From the NCBI GenBank assembly GCA_021234535.1, contig CM037836.1, positions 17,591,111 to 17,655,110 on the forward strand: a stretch of 64,000 nucleotides of DNA, read 5' to 3'. The position numbers and the translations under genes were made by a program. The notes beneath the pieces were generated by a model. The model saw only the letters and a list, made by a program, of their open reading frames with translations. It had not been told where the DNA came from and searched no databases. This document shows, one piece after another, positions 55,401 through 62,000 of the stretch. The DNA comes from Stichopus chloronotus (Eukaryota > Echinodermata > Holothuroidea > Aspidochirotida > Stichopodidae). Positions within the stretch are counted from its first letter, which is position 1, and each line of letters opens with the position of its first letter.

Positions 55401-58400
55401 GAATTATTGTCATAATCGCCCAGAGTTTTGATATTGCTAGAGGGGGGTCAGTGGGGGGATGTGAATGTTTCTTACTAAATTACTATGTACCATATTCCAT
55501 ATATTGACAAATCTCAATCTTGGATTGATATCTTTCGATATTAATGTCTTTGTGTGATATTTTTTGATAAGATATTGGTATAGTTTGATATTGATATATT
55601 TCTAAGGTTGATGCATTTCTGTCTTAGATTGATATCCTTATGTGTATTAGTTAGATTACCACATCTCAGTCTTACATTGATGTTTTTGTGTATTAATGTA
55701 TTTCTTCCTCAGGTAGACATGCTTGATTCATAGTATGATGTAAAGTAAACAGCATTGAATTTAGCTCTGTTCGTCAGCGGTACAAACTTTCATAACAGTT
55801 TTTATTGTTTTCAGCACTGTATTGTGTCTAATCTTTAATTTTTTTTTTGTAAATTAAGGACGAACCATTTGACTCTCTCAATGATCTCTTAACTCTCATA
55901 CTTCATTACCATGGGAGCAGTTATTTTATTCTGGTCATCTTCTTCTTTATCACTCTTATCATCCCAGGATCGATCCACCGTGTGTGCCGTACCTCGGCTT
56001 TTACCTCACTGACCTTGCATTCATCGAAGATGCTTCGCCAAACATCACAGAGGACAACCTCATAAATTTCTCTAAGATGAGAATGGTATGTATACATATT
56101 AGTAGCTTTACAGTTTTGTGAGAAACTTGTCAAGATCCGTGATTACTGTGGTGCAATTGTTGTCATCAAATCTTGGACCATCTTGTCAGTAAAGGATGTT
56201 TAGTTTGTCGTGTTTGACAATCATCAAGTTGGTCCCCTTTTGTTCCCAGAAAGTGTGTAGTCCTAGAGGAGTTGAGCTGTGTGTGATATTTACATCTGTT
56301 TTTCAGACTAAAATTTGCAAACTGTGACCAAATTTTCCATGGGATACATTACTGTACTTTGAACTGGAGCAGTTCAGTGACAGTAGCCTCAGATTTATTT
56401 CAAGGTATAATACCAACAATAGTCACCTCTGCTTGGCCTAATAGTGCAGTTGTTGTCATATCATTACTTTTGAAAGTGTTCAACGTGAGAATGTTCAGGG
56501 CTAAGATGTAGTCCCTCATTTCATGTTCATGAACAACATGCCATGAAATAATCAGAAAACTGAAAACACTCTACAAATCCACACATGTACAGGAGACTGT
56601 TTTTTTTTTTTTTTTGTTTCCTCTGTGAAAAGTGGTCATTCGTTAGCTATCTTGAGGGTTGGATTTACCTTTGGGGAAACCAGGGTACATGTTAATGTTG
56701 GGGGGCTAATTTTGAGAGATATTGGTTTGACTTTGAGGATAATCGTTGAAAACAATGCTACCTGAATTCTGTCAATTGTTTGTTTGTGATTCAACCAATC
56801 AGTGGAAGTTACATCTAAATTTTTTTCACACCTCTGGGGGTAACTCCACAACTGCCACCTTAGAGGGCCTACCCAATAATCGATAATGCAACAGACAATC
56901 CTTATACACTGATGATCTTCAATTTTGCAGATTGCCCACGTCATTCAAGAAATTCGCCATTTTCAGCAGACACCTTATAGCATTGCCCCTAATGGAGTGG
57001 TAAGTTCGTTATTGGTTTACGTGACAGAAACCATTTAAAACTGTTCTTTTGTCATAATTTCTTCTTTTTTGGTATTGTCTTCTTTCTTCATATTTGCTGT
57101 TTGGTTCGTTGCAAACTGATTATTAGAGATCAGGATATGGTACCTCCTGCACATTACAAATGTCGTAAATCTTAAGTCTAGGGCTTCGTGCTGTTGCGTC
57201 GGTTTCCAGGACTCACACATATGCAAGAAAAAACAAATGTACAAACAGAAATGGTAGGGCTCTCTCATCTTGCTGTTCATAAATTTTTGTGATATCTTAC
57301 ATTCAATTCAAGTTCACTGAAAGAAGATCTCTGAGGTGTAAGTCACATAACGAAGCAAATGAAAGAACAATGGAAGGAACATGGCACAGTTGATCTGAAG
57401 TATATAAACAGATGGCGCCTTACTAGTTTAAAAATACATATGCAGGTTTGCATACAATTTATTACATGCGCAGCTGGTTCAAATTAAATGTATATCTACT
57501 TTGTTTTTCTGTCAGGAAAACAATGTGATGACAGCTTGTTATTCCCAGACTCATTGACTTTTCTTCTTTTAAGTCCATATAATCATAGGTAGACTCTGTT
57601 CAAACAAATTGTACACTTTTGTAGGTAGTTCTGGCATTCACTGAAATGGTGCAGCATAGTTGTCATCTAGTATACGCTCGCTATCTGTTATTTGGCATTA
57701 TAGATATATGTCTACTCTACTCACTGTACTGAAGATACGAAAAACAGATTATAGTGACACTGACTTGTTGACCGACCTGCACACCAGTATCTAGAGTTGC
57801 ATTGCTTGTGTCAAGGTTGTCGATAAAGACAAACAAGGAGCCAGGAGTGTAGGATAATGTGTCTTACTGTCAGGAATTATTGATTAGATAAGTTGACACT
57901 TGCTGTAACTTGCAGATCTTGAGCGTTATCAACAGAAATTTCTGACATCAGCACAAGGATCATGATTTGCGAGACGGAAAACAAAATTATTCGAAAATTT
58001 TGTCACTATTGTGGACTCATTAGTGGTATTCATCAGCAGCAGATACAGTATGTGGGAATGAATTACCATGGCACAATGTTGGGTATTTTGATTCAAATAC
58101 TCTCTTTTTAATACTGCTGGTGTGTACCCTTTCGGGGTGTCACTAGGTGCCACTAACCCGGCCAGCACACTTTCATTTAACCTGACAATCCTCCAAAACA
58201 TACCTGGTACTGTTTTCAGATTTTTCTACTGCAGTGTTAAGAATGCTATTTCATAAAGGTCTAGGGCGGCCTTCTTTTAATACCATTTATGCACTTAATT
58301 CATGTAACTATGTCTTATAATATCACATTTTTAAGATTTCAACATTTAACCTCAAAATGAAATAAGAAACTGAAGAGCCAAACATCACCCAAAGTGTTCA

Positions 58401-58852
58401 GTCAGTCCGCGAAATATTCAGCCCCTCACGAAGGATGCATTAAAATTACCAGGCGGTCAAAACCAAAAAGACACGCCCCTGATGCTGCAGCCTTCTTGTA
58501 GAGATTGTAAATGTGTTTAAATTGAAAGGATTTTACATCTCATAGATGCAAGAATGTGCAAAAGTTGCTGGAACCTCTGCTTCTTACTACCTTAACTAGG
58601 CACCCATCAATTAAGATATAATCTCTCTTCTTGATGGTTATATCTTGTAAACAGCATAGCAGGACATGTCTACATAACTGCTCCTGATTTGACAAGAAAA
58701 TCTTAAGTCTTCTTGATTCTCTGTTTAATTATTGCATGTAGGTTATTAGCTATCTGACCGATGTATCGCTGATTATGGACGATGACGAGATGTACGCGCT
58801 GTCACTGGAGCTCGAACCACGGCAATCGACAAGACCTACCTCAAGCATTTGA
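10210..58852 (+). CDS. RASGRF: RasGRF-family Ras/Rho guanine nucleotide exchange factor, 5'-partial, 20 exons
   Basis: This is the overall gene. The spliced product visible here is about 959 residues (numbered from the first split codon in the window). Order: DH C-terminal half (about 1-115), second PH domain (about 116-275), REM domain (about 298-380), Ser/Pro-rich linker (about 381-612), RasGEF lead-in (about 613-682) and CDC25 RasGEF domain (about 683-945). By family knowledge RasGRF proteins load GTP on Ras through CDC25 and on Rac through DH-PH, and in vertebrates respond to calcium/calmodulin through an N-terminal IQ motif. The first PH, IQ and N-terminal half of DH are not in the window and should lie upstream. 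The REM signature [20 protein letters not shown] and the CDC25 signature [16 protein letters not shown] are near-identical to vertebrate RasGRF. All introns are GT-AG. I cannot tell whether it corresponds to RASGRF1 or RASGRF2; an invertebrate would normally have a single pro-orthologue. Confidence 0.93.
10404..12079 (+). other. Intron between exons A and B
   Basis: GT-AG intron of 1.7 kb. A 128-codon minus-strand open frame (10776-11162) shows no recognisable domain. There is a small stem-loop near 11187-11221 (aaatccctc against gagggattt). Nothing else seen. Confidence 0.8.
12080..12190 (+). CDS. RASGRF: RasGRF exon B: DH conserved region 3
   Basis: Acceptor atgtag, donor ttg|gtgagt, phase 0 at both ends, 37 codons (residues 66-102). 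It reads [20 protein letters not shown] and continues to KLEELSL. The motif P-x-Q-V-P-R-Y formed across the A/B junction is the DH CR3 helix that contacts the Rho-family GTPase in this fold. Codon use is richer in G/C than the flanking introns. Confidence 0.96.
12191..13461 (+). other. Intron between exons B and C
   Basis: GT-AG intron of 1.3 kb. A purine-rich stretch at about 12590-12730 holds a degenerate two-copy duplication of roughly 60 bp (AAGTAAGRGCY... to GAGAAAGGG). No genes. Confidence 0.75.
13462..13579 (+). CDS. RASGRF: RasGRF exon C: DH C-terminal helix and PH2 start
   Basis: Strong acceptor ttctttcttt cag and donor aag|gtaatg, phase 0 in and phase 1 out. Residues 103-141 read [20 protein letters not shown] and then [19 protein letters not shown]. 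This is the end of the long DH helix 6 and the link to the second PH domain, almost identical to vertebrate RasGRF. Confidence 0.96.
13580..14764 (+). other. Intron between exons C and D
   Basis: GT-AG intron of 1.2 kb. I see no gene, repeat or structured element in it. Confidence 0.8.
14765..14934 (+). CDS. RASGRF: RasGRF exon D: PH2 beta-strands
   Basis: Acceptor tgacag, donor aag|gttagc. The first 2 nt finish a Gly codon started in exon C. It encodes [20 protein letters not shown] and then [20 protein letters not shown], the early PH strands (residues 142-198). Two overlapping open frames cross this stretch; only the frame at 14731+3n joins exon C without a stop and matches RasGRF. The insert between GSLIQV and RLGS differs in detail from vertebrate RasGRFs. 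Confidence 0.95.
14935..16086 (+). other. Intron between exons D and E
   Basis: GT-AG intron of 1.15 kb with a weak donor (gttagc). It contains a poly-T run of about 19 near 15691-15710 and an A-rich run near 15270. Nothing coding recognised. Confidence 0.8.
16087..16153 (+). CDS. RASGRF: RasGRF exon E: PH2, short exon
   Basis: A 67-bp exon, acceptor gtgtag and donor aag|gtgaga, phase 0 in and phase 1 out. It encodes [20 protein letters not shown] followed by EE, matching the RasGRF segment ending in an acidic loop (residues 199-220). Too short to stand out as an open frame alone; placed by phase and by homology. Confidence 0.9.
16350..16405 (+). repeat. Short tandem repeat TGTGACAGATGGTAT
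   Basis: About three imperfect 15-16-bp units based on TGTGACAGATGGTAY. Confidence 0.7.
21935..22460 (+). repeat. Dispersed repeat family, copy 2
   Basis: Same orientation and block order as copy 1. Matching stretches include GAATGAAAATCYRTTGGAA, CAGTATTTCTTTTGG and TTCTTGAAATAAAGGTTTAG. Confidence 0.8.
24360..24499 (+). CDS. RASGRF: RasGRF exon F: PH2 end with C-terminal helix
   Basis: Acceptor aaatag, donor cag|gtatgc, phase 1 in, phase 0 out. The exon encodes [20 protein letters not shown] and [13 protein letters not shown] (residues 221-267). The Trp in KAAWTSDI is the invariant PH-domain tryptophan in the C-terminal helix. It follows an 8.2-kb intron, the longest complete one in the gene. 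Confidence 0.95.
24500..27501 (+). other. Intron between exons F and G
   Basis: GT-AG intron of 3.0 kb. Its 3' part is the GGATGACTT-rich repeat array listed separately. A G11 run lies at about 24876. No coding content. Confidence 0.8.
26390..27200 (+). repeat. GGATGACTT-rich degenerate repeat array
   Basis: At least twelve copies of the core TATGTGGATGACTT. A higher-order period of about 160-180 bp shows in TTATGTGGATGRCYTNAAT anchors at about 26600, 26777, 26938 and 27106, the middle two followed by GTGAGTGAAGAG-like sequence. The array ends about 300 bp before exon G. Confidence 0.8.
27502..27590 (+). CDS. RASGRF: RasGRF exon G: PH2-REM connector
   Basis: Acceptor tccacag, donor aaa|gtaagt (strong consensus), phase 0 in, phase 2 out. 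It encodes [20 protein letters not shown] then SSVRLPHCI (residues 268-296). CIDNLxxNGL corresponds to vertebrate CVDNIRCNGL. The exon lies about 300 bp downstream of the GGATGACTT repeat array. Confidence 0.92.
30129..30196. repeat. Palindromic (TA)n microsatellite
   Basis: The perfect inverted repeat tttgtgcta/tagcacaaa (30129-30137 and 30152-30160) flanks a TA run, followed by further (TA)n to 30196. Confidence 0.85.
30221..30314. mobile_element. Foldback/hairpin element
   Basis: 37-bp inverted arms at 30221-30257 and 30278-30314 with only four mismatches around a 20-nt loop. Arms begin CTCATGTGTAGT and end GCAACGATAA. Weaker complementarity continues outside (about 30198-30342). Likely a foldback MITE; no clear target-site duplication seen because the left side is a microsatellite. 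Confidence 0.65.
31218..31285 (+). repeat. A-run and AGAAC-type simple repeat
   Basis: About 17 A residues followed by AGAACAGAAGAGAAGAGAAC and similar pentamer steps. Confidence 0.85.
32081..32332 (+). CDS. RASGRF: RasGRF exon H: REM (RasGEF N-terminal) domain
   Basis: The acceptor has a good pyrimidine tract (ttttccccctcatgctccag) and the donor is aa|gtgagt. One base completes a Lys codon, 83 codons follow, and 2 nt remain (phase 2). It encodes [40 protein letters not shown] and [20 protein letters not shown] (residues 297-380). REM helices brace the helical hairpin of the catalytic domain in this family. The C-terminal end ([12 protein letters not shown]) diverges from vertebrates. An intronic inverted repeat begins 19 nt after the donor. 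Confidence 0.96.
32351..32423 (+). repeat. Inverted repeat beside the exon H splice donor
   Basis: Left arm ends TTGATTGATAACGT (to 32378) and right arm begins ACGTTATCAATCAA (from 32398), a perfect 14-bp stem that extends through T-rich/A-rich flanks, with a 19-nt loop. It starts 19 nt into the intron. Confidence 0.8.
32552..32688 (+). other. Candidate cassette exon, frame-breaking, uncertain
   Basis: A 137-bp GC-richer island with acceptor ccccttcag and donor gaag|gtatct, 219 bp after exon H. Phase with exon H selects the frame [20 protein letters not shown], open to the donor. A second frame ([20 protein letters not shown] onward) is open through the whole island too. Neither frame exits in the phase 2 required by the next exon (33539), while exon H joins 33539 directly in frame. 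It may be an alternative exon that truncates the protein, a decayed exon, part of an exon pair whose partner I missed, or chance. Confidence 0.3.
33539..33792 (+). CDS. RASGRF: RasGRF exon I: proline/serine-rich linker
   Basis: Acceptor tgcacag, donor aaag|gtcagt, phase 2 in and phase 1 out, 84 complete codons (residues 381-465). It reads [20 protein letters not shown], then [16 protein letters not shown], and ends in an acidic [15 protein letters not shown] stretch. The poly-proline run is a typical SH3/WW/EVH1 ligand form. TSPRRYSS holds both a proline-directed site and an RRxS basophilic kinase site. A second possible donor (gaag|gtaccc, 14 nt downstream) would break phase with the next exon. 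Confidence 0.88.
33793..35316 (+). other. Intron between exons I and J
   Basis: GT-AG intron of 1.5 kb. No gene or clear repeat seen. Confidence 0.8.
35317..35514 (+). CDS. RASGRF: RasGRF exon J: Ser/Pro linker
   Basis: Acceptor tatgacag, donor gctg|gtgagt, phase 1 in and out. It encodes [20 protein letters not shown], then [12 protein letters not shown] and [19 protein letters not shown] (residues 466-531). It contains at least four SP/TP sites. A second AG lies 10 bp downstream (catcagacag) but would shift the frame, so the first acceptor is chosen. The region aligns only loosely with the vertebrate linker, which is poorly conserved. Confidence 0.85.
35515..38060 (+). other. Intron between exons J and K
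   Basis: GT-AG intron of 2.5 kb. It contains a 55-bp tandem duplication around a poly-C run (36098-36189). Nothing else recognised. Confidence 0.8.
36098..36189 (+). repeat. 55-bp tandem duplication with poly-C insert
   Basis: AGCTTCTTTCTCCTTCTYCA with CATCTGGCCCTCACC follows in both units, starting at 36098 and 36153. A C16 run lies between them. Confidence 0.85.
38061..38301 (+). CDS. RASGRF: RasGRF exon K: linker end, with apparent +1 frameshift
   Basis: Acceptor gctcacag, donor ggaa|gtaagt, phase 1 in and out. The 5' part reads in one frame ([20 protein letters not shown] to [20 protein letters not shown]) and meets a stop at 38240-38242. The 3' part reads one base on ([20 protein letters not shown] to RRKFVRG) and only that frame splices into the next exon. 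Both halves resemble consecutive parts of vertebrate RasGRF1 (GVVMTSCR and AFAIATAGA). A single surplus base, for example T38198, explains everything. The alternative is a shorter exon from acceptor ccactag (start 38176), which keeps frame but drops the GVVVTSSR part. MSTRRASC holds an RRxS kinase motif. Confidence 0.8.
38302..40954 (+). other. Intron between exons K and L
   Basis: GT-AG intron of 2.65 kb carrying one copy of the TIR-bearing MITE-like element (40138-40372). Confidence 0.8.
40138..40372 (+). mobile_element. MITE-like element, copy 1 (235 bp)
   Basis: Terminal inverted repeats of about 35 bp: AGGGAAGCCTCACAAATGTA at the left, and the reverse complement of the right end reads AGGGAAGCCTCACATCTAAC; both lead into GATCATCTTA. 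It shares roughly 75-80% by eye with 61698-61936 over its full length. No transposase ORF. Target-site duplication not clear. Confidence 0.8.
40955..41055 (+). CDS. RASGRF: RasGRF exon L: RasGEF lead-in
   Basis: Acceptor cttccacag, donor cag|gttcga, phase 1 in, phase 0 out. It encodes [20 protein letters not shown] then [13 protein letters not shown] (residues 612-645). The NVIRHWVSK motif matches NVLRHWVSK of vertebrate RasGRF1/2. The donor +3 to +6 bases are weak (gttcga). Confidence 0.94.
41056..41926 (+). other. Intron between exons L and M
   Basis: Intron of 0.87 kb with a weak donor (gttcga) and a strong acceptor. Nothing notable inside. Confidence 0.8.
41927..42039 (+). CDS. RASGRF: RasGRF exon M: RasGEF N-terminal helices
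   Basis: Acceptor with long pyrimidine tract (ttttttcccctctttctcctctcag), donor ctcag|gtgtgt, phase 0 in, phase 2 out. It encodes [20 protein letters not shown] then [17 protein letters not shown] (residues 646-682), matching the vertebrate stretch DFE.N.ELK...FLEE. A copy of the dispersed repeat begins about 60 bp after the donor. Confidence 0.95.
42040..46669 (+). other. Intron between exons M and N
   Basis: GT-AG intron of 4.6 kb. A dispersed repeat copy occupies about 42100-42675. The stretch 43760-44640 is somewhat GC-richer but shows no open frame that fits the exon phases. No gene recognised. Confidence 0.75.
42100..42675 (+). repeat. Dispersed repeat family, copy 3
   Basis: The most diverged copy, starting some 60 bp downstream of exon M. 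It keeps CACAGTGTCAGTATTTCTTTTG (in part), AATTGTCCTTGAAATGAAT and GAGTCATAAATTTGCATACT in the same order. Confidence 0.75.
46670..46840 (+). CDS. RASGRF: RasGRF exon N: RasGEF domain, first conserved block
   Basis: Acceptor aaaatag, donor ttctg|gtaaga, phase 2 in and out. It encodes [20 protein letters not shown], then [20 protein letters not shown] and PF (residues 683-739). LAEQLTxIEHxLxxxIP is the first structurally conserved region of CDC25 domains, packing against the REM domain. A 175-codon antisense open frame covering this exon is a shadow. Confidence 0.95.
46841..49448 (+). other. Intron between exons N and O
   Basis: GT-AG intron of 2.6 kb. It has a G-rich run at 47933-47949. A 113-codon minus-strand open frame (48583-48924) lies in a GC-richer patch but has no recognisable domain. 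Confidence 0.75.
49449..49533 (+). CDS. RASGRF: RasGRF exon O: RasGEF domain
   Basis: Acceptor attgcag, donor gag|gtaggt, phase 2 in, phase 0 out. The first base completes a Trp codon. The exon encodes [20 protein letters not shown] then ALTRRFNE (residues 740-768), aligning to EEFLGQGWMK...APYIMK...HFND of vertebrates. Here Gly-Gln-Gly-Trp is replaced by Ser-Gln-Lys-Trp. Confidence 0.94.
49534..50864 (+). other. Intron between exons O and P
   Basis: GT-AG intron of 1.3 kb. The 12-mer gaggcttaatca occurs twice (about 49710 and 49758). Nothing else. Confidence 0.75.
50865..51062 (+). CDS. RASGRF: RasGRF exon P: RasGEF catalytic core
   Basis: Acceptor ccttgtcag, donor aca|gtaaga, phase 0 at both ends, 66 codons (residues 769-834). 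It encodes [40 protein letters not shown] and [20 protein letters not shown]. The IEKW..VA.ICR..HNYN..LEI block is the third conserved region, which contributes to the Ras-binding surface and supports the helical hairpin. Confidence 0.97.
51063..55221 (+). other. Intron between exons P and Q
   Basis: GT-AG intron of 4.2 kb carrying a probable piggyBac-type MITE (53466-53616). A 65-codon open frame at 54643-54840 has no recognisable similarity. Confidence 0.75.
53466..53616. mobile_element. Probable piggyBac-type MITE (151 bp)
   Basis: 12-bp TIRs CCTTTTCACAGC and (reverse complement of right end) CCCTTTCACAGC, flanked by TTAA on the left and TTTA on the right, as expected for a TTAA duplication with one change. 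Sub-terminal inverted blocks (TGTCCACTCACAGCC; GGACACTGGCTGTG) add support. No coding capacity. Confidence 0.55.
55222..55301 (+). CDS. RASGRF: RasGRF exon Q: RasGEF domain, helical hairpin approach
   Basis: Acceptor tctcctttcag, donor catag|gtatat, phase 0 in, phase 2 out. It encodes [20 protein letters not shown] then MREALH (residues 835-860), matching the vertebrate sequence KLQKLVSSEGRFKNLREAL. It follows a 4.2-kb intron. Confidence 0.95.
55302..55967 (+). other. Intron between exons Q and R
   Basis: Intron of 0.67 kb, much of it the degenerate ATTGATATC-type tandem repeat at 55505-55735. Confidence 0.75.
55505..55735 (+). repeat. Degenerate ~50-bp tandem repeat
   Basis: Recurring ATCTCAGTCTTAGATTGATA and TTTGTGTATTAATGTATTTC blocks with anchors near 55514, 55618 and 55665. 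About four units. Confidence 0.6.
55968..56085 (+). CDS. RASGRF: RasGRF exon R: RasGEF signature exon
   Basis: Acceptor catcccag, donor atg|gtatgt, phase 2 in, phase 0 out. It encodes [39 protein letters not shown] (residues 861-900). PCVPYLGxYLTDLxFIExxxPN is the classic CDC25 signature around the catalytic helical hairpin. All of the signature positions that I can check by eye are intact. Confidence 0.98.
56086..56930 (+). other. Intron between exons R and S
   Basis: GT-AG intron of 0.85 kb with a T16 run near 56600. Nothing else seen. Confidence 0.8.
56931..56999 (+). CDS. RASGRF: RasGRF exon S: RasGEF domain, late helices
   Basis: Acceptor attttgcag, donor gtg|gtaagt, phase 0 both ends, 23 codons (residues 901-923). 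It encodes [20 protein letters not shown] then NGV. The segment I.HVI.EIR.FQQT.Y.I is shared with vertebrate RasGRF. Confidence 0.94.
57000..58741 (+). other. Intron between exons S and T
   Basis: GT-AG intron of 1.7 kb. There is a small stem-loop around 58128-58142 (accctttcggggt). No gene. Confidence 0.8.
58742..58852 (+). CDS. RASGRF: RasGRF exon T: C-terminal exon with stop
   Basis: Acceptor gcatgtag, phase 0. It encodes [36 protein letters not shown] and the TGA stop at 58850-58852 (residues 924-959). The ending SLELEPR corresponds to SLRIEPK in vertebrates, with about ten extra residues after it. An overlapping open frame (58782-59129) runs into the 3' UTR and is a shadow. Confidence 0.95.
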   Translation, partial: VISYLTDVSLIMDDDEMYALSLELEPRQSTRPTSSI

Positions 58853-60734
58853 CAGCCAGTTGAACCCATCAGTTGAAGAATCTACACGTGATGGAAGTCT
58901 ATTCCAGACAGTTGCCTGGCTTAGCTTTCTTGCCGATGTCGGTTCACACATCATACCGTTTGCGGAGGTGGCCTCGTCTTTCGAGAGTGGCCGCAGAGTA
59001 ATTTTCCAGTGTGTGCTGTGGAGGACAGAAAAAGGGCAGAGAATTGGCTCAAGTACAGAAGCAAATTTCATCTACAGGTTGGAGATGCAAATAGTATTGA
59101 AGTGTTTGTCATATTTAAGGCAATACTAGCTTGTGCGTTTTAGTAGAAAGTGTGAAGAGGTAGATGATAGGACATGAAGGTGTCTATATCCAGGATAGTA
59201 CATGAGGTGACATCTTGACTTTACTGCACACATGTTTGTTTATACACAACCAAGTAACTTGTTTCAATTATATATCAGTCCATCTGTGGTAGATCGTATG
59301 CATCGAGGTTTTGCACGAAGTTCTCCGCTGGAGGGATTCCTTTTTACGTATGTTTATTCATGTAGTGACATTTTTTTAAGTTGGGTAATGTAGGGACTGC
59401 CCTTTGCAGTCTTGTCATGAGACACTGTTCAATGTGGTGAGATGATGATCAACCACTAAATGGTCTCATTTTTCATGGATGAAGTTCAAATTTTTTTTAG
59501 TGTGTGTAGACAATCAACAGGGTTCTTTCACTAAGTGTCCAAAATGAATTATTTATACCTTCAATGAAAGGAGTTTTGTCTCATTGCTGTGCATTTGGGT
59601 AGGTAGGAGAGACGAGGGGTGAAGATTGTGGGGAGGTAGATTTAATGGAAATAGTGAAAGCAAGAAATAAATGGAAGTGGTGCATGCACAATTGGCTTAT
59701 TTTAAGTTGGATGTTTTGATAAACAAACGTGATCTCTTTTGTCCTCTTGTAATTGTGGTGAACTTGTTTTAAATATGAATGCTTTATCTCTGGCATGTAT
59801 ACCTCCCACCTTTAATTAACTTAAAAGTTTTTCATGTTTCATTTGGTTGATTTATTGCCAAGCTGGACTGATTCTGCAGCTACAGCAAGCAAGAGAATCC
59901 AATCAAATTGTGATAAAAATACTATCTGTGCAATGCAGCAATATAGAAAAAAACAGGAATAAGTTTGTCCACCAAATCATAAGAAAATGCTGGTTTCAAT
60001 CATTTTAAATGACATATTGTTGGGTAAATAAGAATGGCAAGTTGTGTTGACAATATTTTAGCCCGCTATATTTTGCTAGAAGCATTCAAACTCCAGAGTT
60101 TGTCACTATCTGGACTTTCCCAAGCTTTGACTTAGGCCACATACCTGTGTGTATGTACCTTTGGGGGAGGGGACAGGGCAATACGGACGGCCTTTGAGGG
60201 AAGAACTATTAACAAAATCATGGACAGAGCCTCATCATATATTTCTTCAAATGTAATGATTATTAAAACTTTCTAATCAGTTACCTGGGTAAGACGGATT
60301 TATCCGTCCTTTGTTAACTGCACACTGCTGTGTAAGACAGGTATACACGTCCTGTAATATATGGACAAAACTATGGGACATAACCCCTAGCTTATCAGCA
60401 ATACAGCTTTGGACGATCGTTCGGCGAATGGCCTAGCCCTGTTATTTGTTCGCTATCTGCCACAGGACTTGGCAATAGCCTTCGTTTTCAAATTGTACGT
60501 TGATCATCTAAAACGTACCCAGAAGTGCTCTTGAGTTCTCTTTGATGGTTGAAATTCTCTCTGTAGAGGACCACATGGTGTATTTTCTTTCCAGTTTCAA
60601 TATTACAGTGGCCGCTCCATTAAGAAAAGCAGGATTTTTGACCTACAAAGCTTAGCAGGGTTTTTTTGACTATATTTTGGAGTCCAGTAGTTACGGAAGT
60701 GCAGAAGGGACTTACAAAAGAAAAAAGAACCATC

Positions 60735-61345
60735 TTGGCAACATGACAATTTTCGAAAAATTGACATTTGATGACTTAAATAGACTCTTCAAACTGACAA
60801 AAATCTGAAATTTGGCGATTTGATAAACTTGGAAAATTGTCATTTTGCTGAGATGAAACATCTCGTCAAGATGGAAGAATTCAGAAAATTGTCATTTTAC
60901 AGAGTTTGGAGATCTCTTTAAAATGGCAAAATTATGAAAAATTACATTTTGCCGAGATTGAACAACTCGTCAAAATGGCAAAATTCCAAGAAATGAGATT
61001 TTGTCAAGATCTTACTAGCCGAAGTGACAATTTTCAAAAGTTTGCTATTTTGACAAGATGTTTTAACTTTGCAAAATGACAATTTCCTGGATTTTGTTAT
61101 TTTGATAAGTTGATCTGACTTGGCAAAATGAGTTTTCTGAAGTTCGCTATTTTGATGAAATGGTTTGCTACAGCAAAAGTGGTAATGTTCTAAATTTTGC
61201 CATTTCGATCAGTTGGCACAATGGCAATTTCAGGATTCTAACCATTTTGACGAAGAGTTCCAACTCGACAAAACGGCAATTTTTAGATTTTTGTCTTTTT
61301 GATGAGTTCATTAAATCGTAAAATTGTCAGTTTTTTCAAAAATTG
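60735..61345. repeat. Array of palindromic ~53-bp units
   Basis: About 12 degenerate units alternating AAATTGTCATTTTG-like and CAAAATGGCAAAATT-like sequence around GAGATGNAACATCTCGTC-like spacers. The sense changes along the array: left part GTCATTTTGCTGAGA, right part CTATTTTGACAAGATG. It lies 1.9 kb after the stop codon. Confidence 0.75.
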
Positions 61346-61697
61346 AATTTTGCAGAGATGCTTATTTTTTTCTTTTGCATGTCTCTTCTATGCTTCTTAA
61401 ATAGTGACTCAAAAAATGAGGAAGAGCATGATTTTTGAATGGGACTTAGAAGATTTAGAAAAAAACAACCTGTGCTAATAAAATAACGACACGATCGTTG
61501 GCATGCATTTGCTTCAAAAAAAAGGAGAAAAATAATGTGATGACATGCTTTTGTGTTAAACATAGACAGTGTAGTATTTTACTGTGTGAGTTGAAATTTA
61601 CACAGACCTTTTCGCGAAAATTAATCTCTCAGTGGGATGTAAATTACTATATTTTAATCCCGCAGTTAAATGGTTAAGGAACCAAAAATAATTACTA

Positions 61698-61936
61698 AGG
61701 GAAGCCTCACAAATGTAACCCAAGATCATCTTAGAGCAAATTGTTGCTACCCATTGTGATGAGTGTAGCAACCAGATAATGAGTCACGCTCCAAGTGCCC
61801 ATATCTCCTGGCCTCTCAGAGCCCATGTGCATGCTGTGAGCACTCACGCATGTGGGACATGCAGGCTGCATAGTGAGCAGCAGTGTGAAGCTTTGTGGAC
61901 CCAAGATGATCTAAGGTTAGATTTGTGAGGTTTCCT
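61698..61936 (+). mobile_element. MITE-like element, copy 2 (239 bp)
   Basis: Second copy of the element at 40138-40372, same orientation and same TIRs. Shared internal blocks include ATGCAGGCTGCATARTGAG and GTGTGAAGCTTTGTGGACC. The right TIR has drifted (TTTCCT instead of TTCCCT). Confidence 0.8.
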
Positions 61937-61982
61937 TCAAGGTGTGCAGAATAATTTACCATCATCATGCATGTGGTGGTGA

Positions 61983-62000
61983 GGGGGGGGGGGGGGGGGG
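61983..62000 (+). repeat. Poly-G run of 18
   Basis: Uninterrupted G18 directly 3' of MITE copy 2. Other G or C runs of ten or more occur near 1937, 6597, 24876, 36133, 47933 and 62460. Confidence 0.9.

Noticed and set aside
58782..59129. 115-codon frame overlapping the last exon
   Set aside because: It is in a different frame from the conserved SLELEP ending and runs into the 3' UTR.
60735..61345. CRISPR-like repeat array
   Set aside because: Units are degenerate and palindromic without unique spacers, and the genome is eukaryotic.
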